DNA of 64,000 nucleotides from Thermoplasmata archaeon (GCA_021792255.1 JAJYUZ010000003.1:281032-345031), one strand, 5' to 3'. Positions 24,931 through 34,516 are shown, counted from the first letter of the stretch. Numbers and translations are program-made. Notes: generated by a model not told the origin, from the letters alone.

Positions 24931-26823
24931 ATGAAGATACTGCAGCTGGACGTTGAAAACATGACTTATGAGCTGTTAGAGCCGGAGGCGAGCGTTTACG
25001 ACGAAAGCGAGGAGAAGAAGTATTCTATCGACGAAGCTGTGGTAATGTTGATTTCCGTTGAAAAGGGAGACAATGAAGTAGTGGCAAGAGAGGCTATAGA
25101 GGACACTACTACTTTCATGGAGAGACAAAAAAGGAAGTTACTGCTCATTTATCCCTTCGCACACCTCAGTAGAAACCTCGCTCCGCCAAGGGAAGCAATG
25201 AGACTTTTGGAATTGATGCAGAAAATCGGGTCTGAGAAAGTTGAGGTAAAGAAAGCTCCATTTGGGTGGAATAAGAAATGGAGCATCGGAATTAAGGGTC
25301 ATCCTCTCGCCGAACAATTGAAGAATTACGGGGGGACAGATCTGGAAGTAGCCATCTCAAAAGAGACACAGAGAGAGATTGTCAAGGGAGGGATCTCTGA
25401 TGCGATAAAGCAAGAAGAGAAAGTCAAATCTACGTGGTATATCTTGACCGCGGAAGGGGAGCTGATTCCGAGATCGGACTATAGGGAGAATGGGCATGAG
25501 AATCTTAAAAAATTTGCAGATTATGAAATAACAAAGGTCAGAACTTATCAGCAGGTTCCACCACACATAAAGCTGATGCAAAAGCTGCAACTTGTTGACT
25601 ACGAGCCAGGGTCAGATCAAGGAAATATGCGTTTCTACCCTAATGGAAGATTGGTAAAGAGTCTTCTCGAGAGGTACGTTACCGAGAGAGCATTAAAATA
25701 TGGTGCAATCGAGGTGGAAACGCCCATAATGTACGACTATGAACACCCCGCTCTCAAGGAGTACTTGAACAGATTTCCTTCAAGGCACTACACCGTGAGA
25801 TCCGACGACAAAGAGTTCTTCCTCAGATTTTCTGCGGATTTTGGACAGTTCCTCCTAATGAGTGATGCGACCATATCCTACAAGCAGCTACCATTTAGGT
25901 TCTACGAAATGACAAGATATAGTTTCAGGAGAGAACTCAGCGGTGAGCTCACCGGACTGAAGAGATTGAGGGCATTCACAATGCCCGATATGCACACGAT
26001 GTGCGCTGACATCGAGCAAGCGAAGGATGAGTTCAAGAAACAATTCGATTTTTGTGTATCAGTGCTCGATGAGATTGGCATAAAGCGAGGTTCGTATGAA
26101 GCAGCTATAAGGTGCACAGACGAATTCTGGAGAGATCACAATGAATTCATCAAGTATTTGGTTGGAACGTTCGGTAGACCAGTGCTCGTGGAGATGTGGA
26201 ACTTTAGGTATGCCTATTTTGATCCTAAGTTCGAATTTAACATAATTGATTCTATGGGCAAAGCTACCGCACTGTCTACTGTCCAGATGGATCACGAGAA
26301 TGGAGAGAGATATAAAATGACCTATGTGGATGCGAACAGTAATAGGCAGTTCCCAATAATACTCCACGATTCGCCGAGCGGAGCAATCGAGAGGGTTATC
26401 TATGCGTTACTCGAACAGGCGGCCGAGATGGAAAAGGAGGGTAAGATTCCATCTCTACCACTCTGGCTCTCCCCTACCCAAGTGCGACTCATTCCCCTCG
26501 GTGAAAGACACACGGAAAAGTGTATCGAAATCTCCAATTCAATGAGCAAAAGCGGTATCAGAGTGGATGTAGATGATACCGATGCGTCGCTCAATAAGAA
26601 AGTGAGGAATGCAGAACAGAGTTGGGTGCCATACGTATGTGTTATTGGTGATAGAGAACTGGAGTCAGGTAGGCTCACCGTAAGGATTAGGGGTAAAGCG
26701 AGCCAGTTTGAGATGTCGACGGAAGAGTTGGTGAATGGTATTCTAGGGATAGTCAAACAAATGCCAAATGGAACACTGTCACTTTCAATGATGCTTTCCC
26801 GGAGACCGACCTTCAGGGGATAA
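24931..26823 (+). CDS. thrS: Threonyl-tRNA synthetase, archaeal type
   Basis: A 630-residue class II synthetase that charges tRNA-Thr. The N-terminal 140 residues are the archaeal editing domain, related to D-aminoacyl-tRNA deacylase, which removes mischarged serine, instead of the bacterial N2 domain. The catalytic core follows: motif 2 around FRFYEMTRYSFRRE, zinc/substrate residues further on (MHTMC), and motif 3 around GAIERVIYALLEQA. The anticodon-binding domain begins near 520 (LSPTQVRLIPLGERH). The ATG at 24931 gives the usual archaeal length. Confidence 0.96.
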   Translation: MKILQLDVENMTYELLEPEASVYDESEEKKYSIDEAVVMLISVEKGDNEVVAREAIEDTTTFMERQKRKLLLIYPFAHLSRNLAPPREAMRLLELMQKIGSEKVEVKKAPFGWNKKWSIGIKGHPLAEQLKNYGGTDLEVAISKETQREIVKGGISDAIKQEEKVKSTWYILTAEGELIPRSDYRENGHENLKKFADYEITKVRTYQQVPPHIKLMQKLQLVDYEPGSDQGNMRFYPNGRLVKSLLERYVTERALKYGAIEVETPIMYDYEHPALKEYLNRFPSRHYTVRSDDKEFFLRFSADFGQFLLMSDATISYKQLPFRFYEMTRYSFRRELSGELTGLKRLRAFTMPDMHTMCADIEQAKDEFKKQFDFCVSVLDEIGIKRGSYEAAIRCTDEFWRDHNEFIKYLVGTFGRPVLVEMWNFRYAYFDPKFEFNIIDSMGKATALSTVQMDHENGERYKMTYVDANSNRQFPIILHDSPSGAIERVIYALLEQAAEMEKEGKIPSLPLWLSPTQVRLIPLGERHTEKCIEISNSMSKSGIRVDVDDTDASLNKKVRNAEQSWVPYVCVIGDRELESGRLTVRIRGKASQFEMSTEELVNGILGIVKQMPNGTLSLSMMLSRRPTFRG

Positions 26824-26907
26824 CAGAACTTATTCCAAGATATCCCAATAGAGAATTGACCTACAGAAGCATAAATTCTTTAAATAGCTAAATTATTTGT
26901 TTTTGAG

Positions 26908-27311
26908 ATGGTCTTACGACTATAGAACAAATTCTCGGCGACAAAAATGATAGAGAAGGAGAATTGCTTGAAGAACTGAAAAAGATCAGAACCCTGCTGG
27001 AACCAAAACCAGCTGCCCCGCCTCCCAAAGGATTCGTGAAGGAGTTCAAGGCGTTCCTGGATCAGTACAAAGTTATGGGAATGGCAGTCGCTTTCATACT
27101 TGGTCTGTATTTAGGAATACTAATTCAGGCTCTGGTCACGGATCTGATTATGCCTTTTATCGACCTGCTGATGCCCGGCGTAGCGTGGCAGACCATACAT
27201 TTTGGTCCCTTCCTTGTGGGACAATTTTTGGGAGCCTTGGTGACCTTCATAATAATTGCATTGGTGATATTCCTGATGGTCAAGATGACCACAAAGGCTG
27301 GAATAAAGTAG
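26908..27311 (+). CDS. mscL: MscL-like mechanosensitive channel, start uncertain
   Basis: From TTG at 26964 the frame encodes 115 residues with two membrane helices (about 37-65 and 80-107) and the MscL-like layout KEFKAFLDQYKVMGMAVAFILG followed by LIQALVTDLIMPFIDLL. Such channels open under membrane tension to release solutes. The reading frame is open and protein-like upstream (TTIEQILGDKND), back to about 26907, but has no ATG or GTG there. An ATG at 26908, 25 bases after a TTTAAATAG box, is in another frame and meets a stop after five codons. Either a short leader peptide precedes an SD (GGAG at 26957-26960) and TTG start, or the sequence has an indel near 26911. The listed start is the promoter-proximal ATG. 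Confidence 0.75.
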
Positions 27312-27379
27312 TTGCCCAGTCTTTTAGTTTGGTACAGGGACTTGACTCAATAGTCAGGGGTATGAGCTGAAGTTATGGT

Positions 27380-27390
27380 TATTTATATAT
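27380..27390 (+). promoter_or_regulatory. TATA box of the YceI gene
   Basis: TATTTATATATAT-like sequence about 25-33 bases before the ATG at 27413. It is too close to the upstream in-frame ATG at 27398 for that to be the start, and implies a leaderless mRNA. Confidence 0.6.
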
Positions 27391-27412
27391 ATTAAGTATG
27401 CATATCGTACTT

Positions 27413-27952
27413 ATGGAAGCAACCGAAAATTCCAACAAATGGAGCATTGACAAATCACACAGCAACCTAGAGTTCTCTGTAAGACACATGATGATTTCCA
27501 ACGTGAGGGGCCGGTTTAAGTCCTTTAGCGGAGATGTGAACCTAGACCTAGATAACACAGCAGATTCTAATGTCAAACTTGATATAGATGCTGGTTCGAT
27601 ATTTACCAACGAGGAAGACAGAGATAAACATCTCAAGTCTCCTGACTTCCTTCACATTGAGAAGTTTCCCCTTGTAAAGTTCGAAAGTGCAAAGATAATA
27701 AAGGTAGGAAATCAGCTAGATATAGAGGGAAAGCTCACCATCAAGGATGTCACTAAGGACGTGTCCATCTCTGGAGAGCTTCAGGGACCGATCAAGGATC
27801 CTTATGGTAAGAAAAGAATAGGATTCGATGGTGGAACAACCATAGTCAGAAAGGACTACGGATTGACCTGGAATATGATGCTTGAGGGTGGAGGCATTTT
27901 GGTGGGAGACAACGTGAAAATAGACATTCACATGGAGCTAACCTCTCCATAA
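27413..27952 (+). CDS. YceI-family lipid-binding protein
   Basis: A 179-residue lipocalin-like beta-barrel of the YceI family. The fold signature is WSIDKSHSNLEFSVRHMMISNVRGRF at the N-terminus, and the later strands LTIKDVTKDVSI and TIVRKDYGLTWN are typical. Members bind isoprenoid chains (quinones and relatives). There is no signal peptide here, so it is cytosolic, as in many archaeal members. The ATG at 27413 is placed by the TATA box. T-rich sequence follows the stop. Confidence 0.92.
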   Translation: MEATENSNKWSIDKSHSNLEFSVRHMMISNVRGRFKSFSGDVNLDLDNTADSNVKLDIDAGSIFTNEEDRDKHLKSPDFLHIEKFPLVKFESAKIIKVGNQLDIEGKLTIKDVTKDVSISGELQGPIKDPYGKKRIGFDGGTTIVRKDYGLTWNMMLEGGGILVGDNVKIDIHMELTSP

Positions 27953-28019
27953 TTTCTTTATTTTTGACGAACAATATAATCAACTGAATCGATCGAAGTT
28001 CGGGTTGCGTAAAGTTTAA

Positions 28020-29675
28020 TTGTGGCTTGAATTAAGTCACCTATTGAATATCAAACGTGACGCCTTCTCGATTCGATCCTTCTTAGAGGAACTTCGGAAA
28101 AGTCGACCCGAGGAGATCTTTGAGGTTGATACCAAGGTGAGGGTGGATTTTGAACCCACTGCTTATTATTTGAACCTTAGTAAGAGTAACCCTGTAATAT
28201 TATTCAATAAAGTGGATGGCTTTCATAACTTCTCTCTCGTGACGAACATTTTTGGCAGCGAAGAGAGACTCGCTACGGTGGCAGGATTAAACTCCATAAG
28301 TGAGGTCGTGGAGCGATGGTCTTCCATCGCAAATAGCGAACCAAATGAGGCTTTACTCGTTTCAGAGGAGACCACACCTTTTATTTCTAAGATCACTGGA
28401 GAAGACCTAAATCTGTCCGATCTGCCGGTACCCTCGCATTACGAATTAGACGGGTCGAAGAAAGGATTTAGCAGATACATAACTTCTGGTCTGACTACCA
28501 CTATAGATCCTGAGAATCAGTCCACCATCAACTTAAGTTTTTCAAGGATTCAACCATTTGAAAGAGACAAATTTGCATTTGATGCTGGGAGCCGGGGACA
28601 CCTTTGGAAGCATCTAAGCGTATCCAGAGAGGCTGGAGAAAGGTTGAAAATGACAATACTTATTGGACCGAACCCCATATTCTATCTCTTAGCGGCATCA
28701 TTCATTGATAATGAATACGTTAAGGCTAACAAATTCTTTAACGTCAAATTCTCAAAAGGATATCTGAATAAAATCCCAATACCATCTGACACAGAGATCG
28801 CAATCGAAGCGGAATTTTTGCCTAACGAGACTTTTGATGAAGGCCCTTTTGCAGAGTATGTGGGTTATATGGGGTATGACTCAACGAGGTTCGTGGCTAA
28901 GGTCAGGTCTATCCTAATGAAGAGGAATCCAATCTATTATGACATTCAGCCGTCCAATTCAAGCGAACACGTTAATCTGTTTTCCGTGCCCAGATCGTCT
29001 CTTGTCATGAAATCGGTAAGAGAAGCACTTCCCAAGGACCCTATCTACGAAGTAAAGTGGCCTCACTATGGCGGAAGGTTCATGTCATTTGGCTACGTGG
29101 ATCACGCTGAATCTGGGCTAGCAAAACAGCTTGGAATAACGATTCTTGGACTCGACCCACTCTGGAACAAAATTGTCTTTATTAATGAAGGGAAGACTGA
29201 ATTGACTCTCGAAAATGCTCTGACCAACCTAGCTCAGTTGACCGAATTCTCAGAGAATCACATCGCAAAAATATCTAACACTTTCATCATAAGTTCTGAT
29301 CCAACTCGAAACGAACTCGGCAATTCTGGGAAAATTGTATTTGTGACCGAAGGAAAATCCACCAGAGTTGAGAGGGAAGTGAAGAGAGATATCGTAAAAC
29401 TTAAGACGAAACAGGGTAACGTTTTGATCTCCCACGATTACACTGATGATCAAAAGGTAAATGTGATAGTCTCGCAAGATATTGACTTAAAGGATCTAGA
29501 TCAGATTGGTTGGGCTATATCTACTCGCCTGAACCCAGATACAGATATCAACATAGAAAAAAATAAAATTACTTTTTTGGCCACGAGAAAAGTTCCGCCA
29601 GTCGCTCGTGTGCCTAAAAGTGTTAAAGAAAAAGTCGATAGAAAAATGGCTTTACTTCGTGACAGAATCCATTGA
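28020..29675 (+). CDS. UbiD-family prenyl-FMN-dependent decarboxylase
   Basis: A 551-residue member of the UbiD family, reversible (de)carboxylases of unsaturated or aromatic acids that need prenylated FMN. Family features are the N-terminal SIRSFLEELRK, the middle GPNPIFYLLAAS, and the active-site region FDEGPFAEYVGYMG. No UbiX (flavin prenyltransferase) is in the window. The start used is TTG at 28020; later TTG codons are possible, since family members often start just before the RSFLEEL helix. The 3' end overlaps the convergent permease gene by 24 bases. Confidence 0.9.
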   Translation: MWLELSHLLNIKRDAFSIRSFLEELRKSRPEEIFEVDTKVRVDFEPTAYYLNLSKSNPVILFNKVDGFHNFSLVTNIFGSEERLATVAGLNSISEVVERWSSIANSEPNEALLVSEETTPFISKITGEDLNLSDLPVPSHYELDGSKKGFSRYITSGLTTTIDPENQSTINLSFSRIQPFERDKFAFDAGSRGHLWKHLSVSREAGERLKMTILIGPNPIFYLLAASFIDNEYVKANKFFNVKFSKGYLNKIPIPSDTEIAIEAEFLPNETFDEGPFAEYVGYMGYDSTRFVAKVRSILMKRNPIYYDIQPSNSSEHVNLFSVPRSSLVMKSVREALPKDPIYEVKWPHYGGRFMSFGYVDHAESGLAKQLGITILGLDPLWNKIVFINEGKTELTLENALTNLAQLTEFSENHIAKISNTFIISSDPTRNELGNSGKIVFVTEGKSTRVEREVKRDIVKLKTKQGNVLISHDYTDDQKVNVIVSQDIDLKDLDQIGWAISTRLNPDTDINIEKNKITFLATRKVPPVARVPKSVKEKVDRKMALLRDRIH

Positions 29676-31061
29676 CATTCCTACAGATCCCGTATTTTTC
29701 AATTCCTTGAGCCTCTTCCTCTTGACGTACATTACAATGAACGTCGCAGCAGACCAGACTATAAATGTGCCAGTTCCTATCACCACCGGGGTGCTCAGAC
29801 CAATGAATGTAGATCCGAGGATGAAAACGAATATGGCAATAGAGACGACACTGAGCGCAATGTTCTTCACTCCGTATCTGCCCACGAATTTCTTGTTTAT
29901 GGAGGGGAATGCTGAGTTTATGATTATATGTACGAAAAGCGTTCCAAGTGTTGCCCCGATAGCAGCCATTATGAATGCAGTGAACCCACCTAGAATTTCT
30001 GCGCCTAAGGAGGAAATTATGAATGCTGAAATTGTTATGACCCCAGCGGAAATATAGGGTGTCAGTCTCTTGCTGTGCGTTTTTGACAGTGCCTTGGGTG
30101 CTAAACCATCCCTCCCCATAGTCATGAGGACTCTTGATGTGGCATTGGTCAGGACGACTAGTCCAGTTAGCAAGCTGTTAATGAAGAGTACTGTAATGAC
30201 TATGGCAGCACCGACTCCTAGGTAACTACCCATTATCGTTATACCGGGAACTAGAGCGCCAGCATAGCTAGCCATGTTGGCTGGTCCGTACGCAACGGTG
30301 AAAACATAAGAAGCAAAGACGTAGAATATGCCCAGTATGATTACTGAATAGATTACCGACTTGCTTATGGATTCTTTTGGTTTCTTGGTTTCCTCACCCA
30401 ATGGAGTGGATGCGCCGAACCCAGCAAATGCAGTATACATCAGCAAAACACCTAGCGCCACTCCCGTAATTCCATTTGAGGAGTATTTGAGGGTAAATAC
30501 CGATGGATTGTTGAGTGAAGGATGGGATATCAGGACGTAAAGTCCCATCACCACTATTACTGCAATCTCAATGAAAGCCATTATCATCGTGTACGAGGTT
30601 GAAATCTTGATTCCTCTGATCGATACAAAGAACCCATATGCCAGCGAGACTCCCAGCAGAGGAACCACGAATATGGATGAGATGTTGATGTTGAAGACGT
30701 AAGAAAGTGCGGCAGGAACGAATACGGCTATACTAAGTGCTACAAATGCGATGGCCATTATTTGATAGAAGATGTACATATAGCCTGCGAACAGTGCAAC
30801 AGAAGGTCCATGCCCTGCCTTGACGTACTCATAATATCCACCAGATCCTGATACCTTTTGGGAAATTCTGCTTATTATGAATCCGTTTAGCAGGACGATC
30901 AAGAAGGCCAAAAGAGCGGCAAGTGGAAGTGCACCTAGCGCAAACAAAGCAGCGCCGGTAAACGTTGCTACGGCAGCTCCCGCTGGTGCTGCACTTGCGA
31001 CTCCCTGAAGCAAAGCATTCCTGAATCCGATTGCGTCAGAATGGAGCTTAGACTGATACAT
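29652..31061 (-). CDS. APC-superfamily amino-acid permease
   Basis: A 469-residue protein with about 12 membrane helices. The helix-1 unwound motif is GVASAAPAGAAVATFTG, a variant of the G-[SAG]-G motif, and PLGEETKKPKESISKSVI after helix 6 is typical of APC/YjeM/YfnA-type amino-acid carriers. It imports or exchanges amino acids or amines across the cytoplasmic membrane. It is monocistronic and convergent with the UbiD gene. Confidence 0.92.
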   Translation of the reverse strand: MYQSKLHSDAIGFRNALLQGVASAAPAGAAVATFTGAALFALGALPLAALLAFLIVLLNGFIISRISQKVSGSGGYYEYVKAGHGPSVALFAGYMYIFYQIMAIAFVALSIAVFVPAALSYVFNINISSIFVVPLLGVSLAYGFFVSIRGIKISTSYTMIMAFIEIAVIVVMGLYVLISHPSLNNPSVFTLKYSSNGITGVALGVLLMYTAFAGFGASTPLGEETKKPKESISKSVIYSVIILGIFYVFASYVFTVAYGPANMASYAGALVPGITIMGSYLGVGAAIVITVLFINSLLTGLVVLTNATSRVLMTMGRDGLAPKALSKTHSKRLTPYISAGVITISAFIISSLGAEILGGFTAFIMAAIGATLGTLFVHIIINSAFPSINKKFVGRYGVKNIALSVVSIAIFVFILGSTFIGLSTPVVIGTGTFIVWSAATFIVMYVKRKRLKELKNTGSVGMSMDSVTK

Positions 31062-31454
31062 CAGAGATCACCTGCCCTTCCGTCATCATAAGAGGCCGTC
31101 CTCCTAAGGTCATATTTATGCCATATTGCGATATTTCATACATTGTAGTTTTCATCTCAACTTCATGGTAGAAATTCATACTATATTAACCTTTTTTGTT
31201 CAGACAGAAGTATTTGGAGAACGTACGTCGCTCGAGAATCCAGAATCAGAGAAGGCATGAATAGACTACAATGACTTGGGATTTTCCAGTACGTACCTAA
31301 TTATTGCGCACTAAGTAAGCAAGAAATGAACAATGGTCATGAGGGCCCGATCGGGTCAGAAACGTAACCTCAGTTCTGAATGGTGAGTCAATCACCTATT
31401 TTTCAAGAGTCGGTGAGGTCAGATGAAACTAGCTTGCTGGAAAAGCAAGATTCT
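31062..31454. other. Gap of about 390 bases without a gene
   Basis: Upstream sequence of the permease (minus strand), with AT-rich elements at about 31108-31150 and 31180-31200 that may hold its promoter. An open plus-strand frame from 31380 is a shadow of the ACT-regulator gene. Confidence 0.4.
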
Positions 31455-31964
31455 TCAGTATATGGTTACTCCCCTGATTTTGCTCGACTTCTTCAGCTCC
31501 GGAATAATCGACGCTGGAATTGGCGAATCCGTTATGATGTACAGCCTTGGATCACTCTCGAGATCTGGGTCGTCTCCAATCGCTTGCCTAATGCTCACCT
31601 TGTGTTTCCATAGAACTTCAGCTGTCTGATAGATGATTCCGTAATCTCTTGCGTCGTATGGTTCAATCACTAATTCTCCGAATCCGAGAAATGGTGCTAC
31701 TCTTCCCAAGTGGATTGTCGACTTTAGGTTCTGGAATATTTTTGAAAGTTTCTTGTCAGATTCTATATTTCCGATTGCTGCCTTCACTGCCCTTAAGTCT
31801 ACCTGGCATATCTTCGCAAGGGATCGTAGTTCTATCTCGATGTCATTGCACATTACTTTTTTATCCTCAACTCGTAACCCGTATTCCAAAATCTTGAGAA
31901 CCACCAGTTTCTGAGAATGAAACTTTGAAAATTTCTGTTCAATCGTTTCAGTTAAGCTTATCAT
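31455..31964 (-). CDS. Predicted regulator of amino-acid metabolism with ACT domain (COG2150-like)
   Basis: A 169-residue protein. The N-terminal part (about 1-80) is an HTH-like helical region: QKLVVLKILEYGLRV, then SLAKICQVDLRAVKAAI. The C-terminal part (about 85-169) is an ACT-like fold beginning VAPFLGFGELVIEP and ending YIITDSPIPASIIPELKK. It is likely a ligand-responsive DNA-binding regulator conserved in euryarchaea. It lies beside the amino-acid permease, separated by 390 bases. Confidence 0.82.
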   Translation of the reverse strand: MISLTETIEQKFSKFHSQKLVVLKILEYGLRVEDKKVMCNDIEIELRSLAKICQVDLRAVKAAIGNIESDKKLSKIFQNLKSTIHLGRVAPFLGFGELVIEPYDARDYGIIYQTAEVLWKHKVSIRQAIGDDPDLESDPRLYIITDSPIPASIIPELKKSSKIRGVTIY

Positions 31965-32130
31965 CGATACCTATCTGCTTGCAAATATTTGTTTTTTCTG
32001 ATAGGTATGTCTCAACGGACTCCTAATCCGGGAACATGAGGTGTAAAAGTCGGACACGACCAATAAACATGGATTCCATTTTGGAACCCGAAAAAATTAG
32101 CGGTGAGCACATACTTACCGCCCTACACTT

Positions 32131-32238
32131 TCACTTTTTCTTTTTTGGGGTGGTCTTCTTTGCACTCTTGCCTTTTCCTTTCTTTACGGTAGATTTTGCC
32201 TTTGAAGCCACCTTCTTTGTCATTTTTTTCTTTGGCAT
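32131..32238 (-). CDS. Very short lysine-rich basic protein (35 residues)
   Basis: On the minus strand an ATG opens a 35-codon frame in which 17 residues are Lys and the rest mostly Ser, Thr, Ala, Gly and Pro (starts MPKKKMTKKV, ends TTPKKKK). There is no hydrophobic core, so it is unfolded and strongly cationic, like the tails of histones or histone H1. It likely binds nucleic acid; this is inferred from charge only. The plus-strand reading is Phe-rich nonsense, which supports the minus-strand call. Confidence 0.6.
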   Translation of the reverse strand: MPKKKMTKKVASKAKSTVKKGKGKSAKKTTPKKKK

Positions 32239-32387
32239 CGAATTGAAATAGATTTTACTTTACTTTAGTTTTGTGCTTCATTTACAAGTGTCTATAGCGC
32301 TAGGGGCAAACCGTCGAAACCTCAGAACAAAATCTCACCAATGTGGAGGAGTTGGTATTTCTTTGCAAGAAATACTTTAAATCCAAA

Positions 32388-32468
32388 CGCGGGGAGGGGG
32401 AATCGAACCCCCGATCCCATAGGGAAACGGCTTAGCAGGCCGTCGCCTTACCGCTCGGCTATCCCCGC
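32388..32468 (-). tRNA. tRNA-Ser(GCT)
   Basis: An 81-base class II tRNA on the minus strand. The acceptor GCGGGGA pairs with TCCCCGC, the variable arm is long, the anticodon loop CTGCTAA gives GCT (serine), and the T-arm GTTCGATTC is intact. No intron and no encoded CCA. Its 5' ten bases overlap the stop end of the small gene upstream on the same strand. Confidence 0.95.
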
Positions 32469-32629
32469 TGTACCTTACCGTATTTATCTGACATCTCAGT
32501 AGCCAATTGTTCTAGAATCTCTTCGAGATCTTCTCCCTCCAGAACCAGCTCGTCCCCGTTTGAATAAGATATGACTACCCTGAATGTTTCTCCATCGTGA
32601 TAAACATCGACCTCTCCAAGTTTCTGCAT
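32459..32629 (-). CDS. Small acidic protein overlapping tRNA-Ser
   Basis: A 56-residue protein (starts MQKLGEVDVYHDG, then strands TFRVVISY and ELVLEG, ends with a helix EILEQLATEMSDKYG). It looks like a compact alpha-beta protein; the family is unknown. The start is ATG at 32629, about 26 bases after TTAATATAG; the frame extends to 32683 but that part precedes the TATA box. The last codons and the TAG stop lie inside the 5' end of the tRNA-Ser gene, so one transcript may carry both. Confidence 0.6.
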   Translation of the reverse strand: MQKLGEVDVYHDGETFRVVISYSNGDELVLEGEDLEEILEQLATEMSDKYGKVQRG

Positions 32630-32732
32630 CACAATCAATCGTGATAAATGCTCTATATTAACATTTTCTGTTCTCAATTTCACTCAGTTTGCTATATGAA
32701 TCTTTATTTATGCATTTGATTTCTTTATAGAG

Positions 32733-33257
32733 ATGGAAGGCTCTGATACTGAAGAGAGGAAAATATTCTACAGAGGCGTTTCTACTTCCGTTAAGGAACC
32801 CTACGTAAACGAATCTTTTGCGGGACTTTTGAGTGCATTGGAGTCTGATAAGAAGGAAGGACTAGTGAACATAGTTATATCTGACCGTGAAGTCGGGACG
32901 CTCAGGATAGAAGGTGGCAAGATATACCTCAATGAGATAGTAGACCAGACTCCCCAAGAGACAGAGCTTCTGAGAAAATATCCGGTCCATGGCAGAATTG
33001 CATTAAAGTCTTTAATGGAAAAGTATGTGGACACGGTCGCAGAAGACGCGATAGAGGATCTAGCCTTCCTGGAAGGAATAAAGAGTAGCCCCGACAAAAG
33101 GAGGGTGGATGATCAGCACTTCATTCTCCTTCTCTGGGACAGGTACTGGAATGTAACTTCAAGATTCAGAGGAGATGCCAGGGACGGGATTTACATTGTT
33201 TCCGAAAGGAATGTCTGGGACGAAAGAGACAATAATTCCTTCAACGTCAATGGCTAA
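32733..33257 (+). CDS. Protein of unknown function (174 residues)
   Basis: A soluble, mixed alpha-beta acidic protein. Notable segments are VNIVISDREVGTLRIEGGKIYLNEI (a likely beta hairpin) and the helical KSLMEKYVDTVAEDAIEDLAFLEGI. No catalytic motif is recognised. The stop overlaps the convergent HMG-CoA reductase stop by four bases. Confidence 0.65.
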   Translation: MEGSDTEERKIFYRGVSTSVKEPYVNESFAGLLSALESDKKEGLVNIVISDREVGTLRIEGGKIYLNEIVDQTPQETELLRKYPVHGRIALKSLMEKYVDTVAEDAIEDLAFLEGIKSSPDKRRVDDQHFILLLWDRYWNVTSRFRGDARDGIYIVSERNVWDERDNNSFNVNG

Positions 33258-34516
33258 CTTGATCCTCTTACCTTTTTCAGGATCTCCGCTGCAAAGTCGG
33301 CTCTTACCTTTCTTTCTTTGACCATCATTTCCGCTATCTTGTCCACTTCTTCGCCCTTTGCACCAGCCGCTATAGCGACATTTCTGGCGTGAAGAGACAT
33401 GTGACCCTGCTGGATTCCTTCAACTGCTAGCGCCCTTATTGCTCCAAAATTCTGGGCCAGTCCAACTGAGGCCAGTACATTGGCGAACTCCTTTGCGGAA
33501 GATATCCCCAATATTTTTCTCATCAATTTTGCCTTAGGATGGGTAGCAGTTGCTCCTCCGATTATTCCCACTGCCATTGGAAGTTCAATATATCCGGCTA
33601 GGTCACCGTCTTCGTTTATTTCCCATCTAGACAGAGAGGTATAACGGTTCATCGCTGCGTACGCATGTGCCCCCGCCTCTATAGCCCTCCAGTCGTTTGC
33701 TGTCGCTATCAAAACCGAATCGATTCCATTCATTATCCCCTTGTTGTGTGTCGTCGCTCTGTAAGGGTCAATGCTTGCAAACTTGTAAGCCTCTACTATT
33801 CCTTTGACTGCATCGTCTCCTCCCACCGACTTGTTATCGAAGACAGCGTAGGAACTGGTCATCCTATAGGTGGCGAGGTTGCTGAGAATTCTGAGCCTGA
33901 CTTCCCCCTTTGAAATCTCAGAAATGTGGGGAGCGAGGTACTCTGCCATCGTATTGACGGCATTAGCCCCCATTGCATCTCTCACATCTACCAGGAGATG
34001 CACTACGAGCATGGGATCCTTCTCGTCGATTACTCTGACTTCTATGTCTTTGGCCCCTCCACCCACTTTCACCAGGACCGGATCTTGAGAATTTGCCAGT
34101 TCCAGGAGCTCCTTTTTCTTTTCAAGTATCCTGAATTTGGCTCCGAACGGATCGGTGACTCCTGAAAGCTCTATCTGGCCTATCATTATTGGTTCGGTGG
34201 AAACAGACCTGAACCCTCCCTTGATTCTAGCCATCCTGGCCGCATTTGAAGCGGCAGCAACTACACTAGGTTCTTCTATTGCCATGGGTATGAAATAGTC
34301 CTTCTGGTTGATCAGGAAATTGACTGCGATTCCGATAGGAATTTCCATAACCGAAACTACATTCTCTATCATATGGTCAGCAGTGGATTCCCCTAGACTT
34401 CCCATATTCCTCAACATTGACATCTCCTCATCGCTGAGGTTCCCAATTTTTTTCAGGATTTCCCTTCTCTCTTCAACGGATAGCTTATAGAATCCCGAAA
34501 TGCTAGAACTGGACAT
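33254..34516 (-). CDS. Hydroxymethylglutaryl-CoA reductase, class II
   Basis: A 420-residue enzyme making mevalonate, the precursor of archaeal isoprenoid lipids. Class II marks: ENVVSVMEIPIGIAVNFLINQ, the DAMGANAVNTM active-site segment (about 184-194), GIMNGIDSVLIATANDWRAIE with the catalytic Lys region, GGATATHPKAK, and the C-terminal catalytic His in MSLHARNVA. Class II enzymes are the bacterial-like form also found in Thermoplasmata and Archaeoglobus. The start at 34516 lies about 26 bases from the palindromic TATA element shared with tsr3. Confidence 0.95.
   Translation of the reverse strand: MSSSSISGFYKLSVEERREILKKIGNLSDEEMSMLRNMGSLGESTADHMIENVVSVMEIPIGIAVNFLINQKDYFIPMAIEEPSVVAAASNAARMARIKGGFRSVSTEPIMIGQIELSGVTDPFGAKFRILEKKKELLELANSQDPVLVKVGGGAKDIEVRVIDEKDPMLVVHLLVDVRDAMGANAVNTMAEYLAPHISEISKGEVRLRILSNLATYRMTSSYAVFDNKSVGGDDAVKGIVEAYKFASIDPYRATTHNKGIMNGIDSVLIATANDWRAIEAGAHAYAAMNRYTSLSRWEINEDGDLAGYIELPMAVGIIGGATATHPKAKLMRKILGISSAKEFANVLASVGLAQNFGAIRALAVEGIQQGHMSLHARNVAIAAGAKGEEVDKIAEMMVKERKVRADFAAEILKKVRGSS

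Noticed and set aside
32036..32251. Plus-strand Phe-rich frame of 71 codons
   Set aside because: It is the complement of the Lys-rich small gene on the minus strand.
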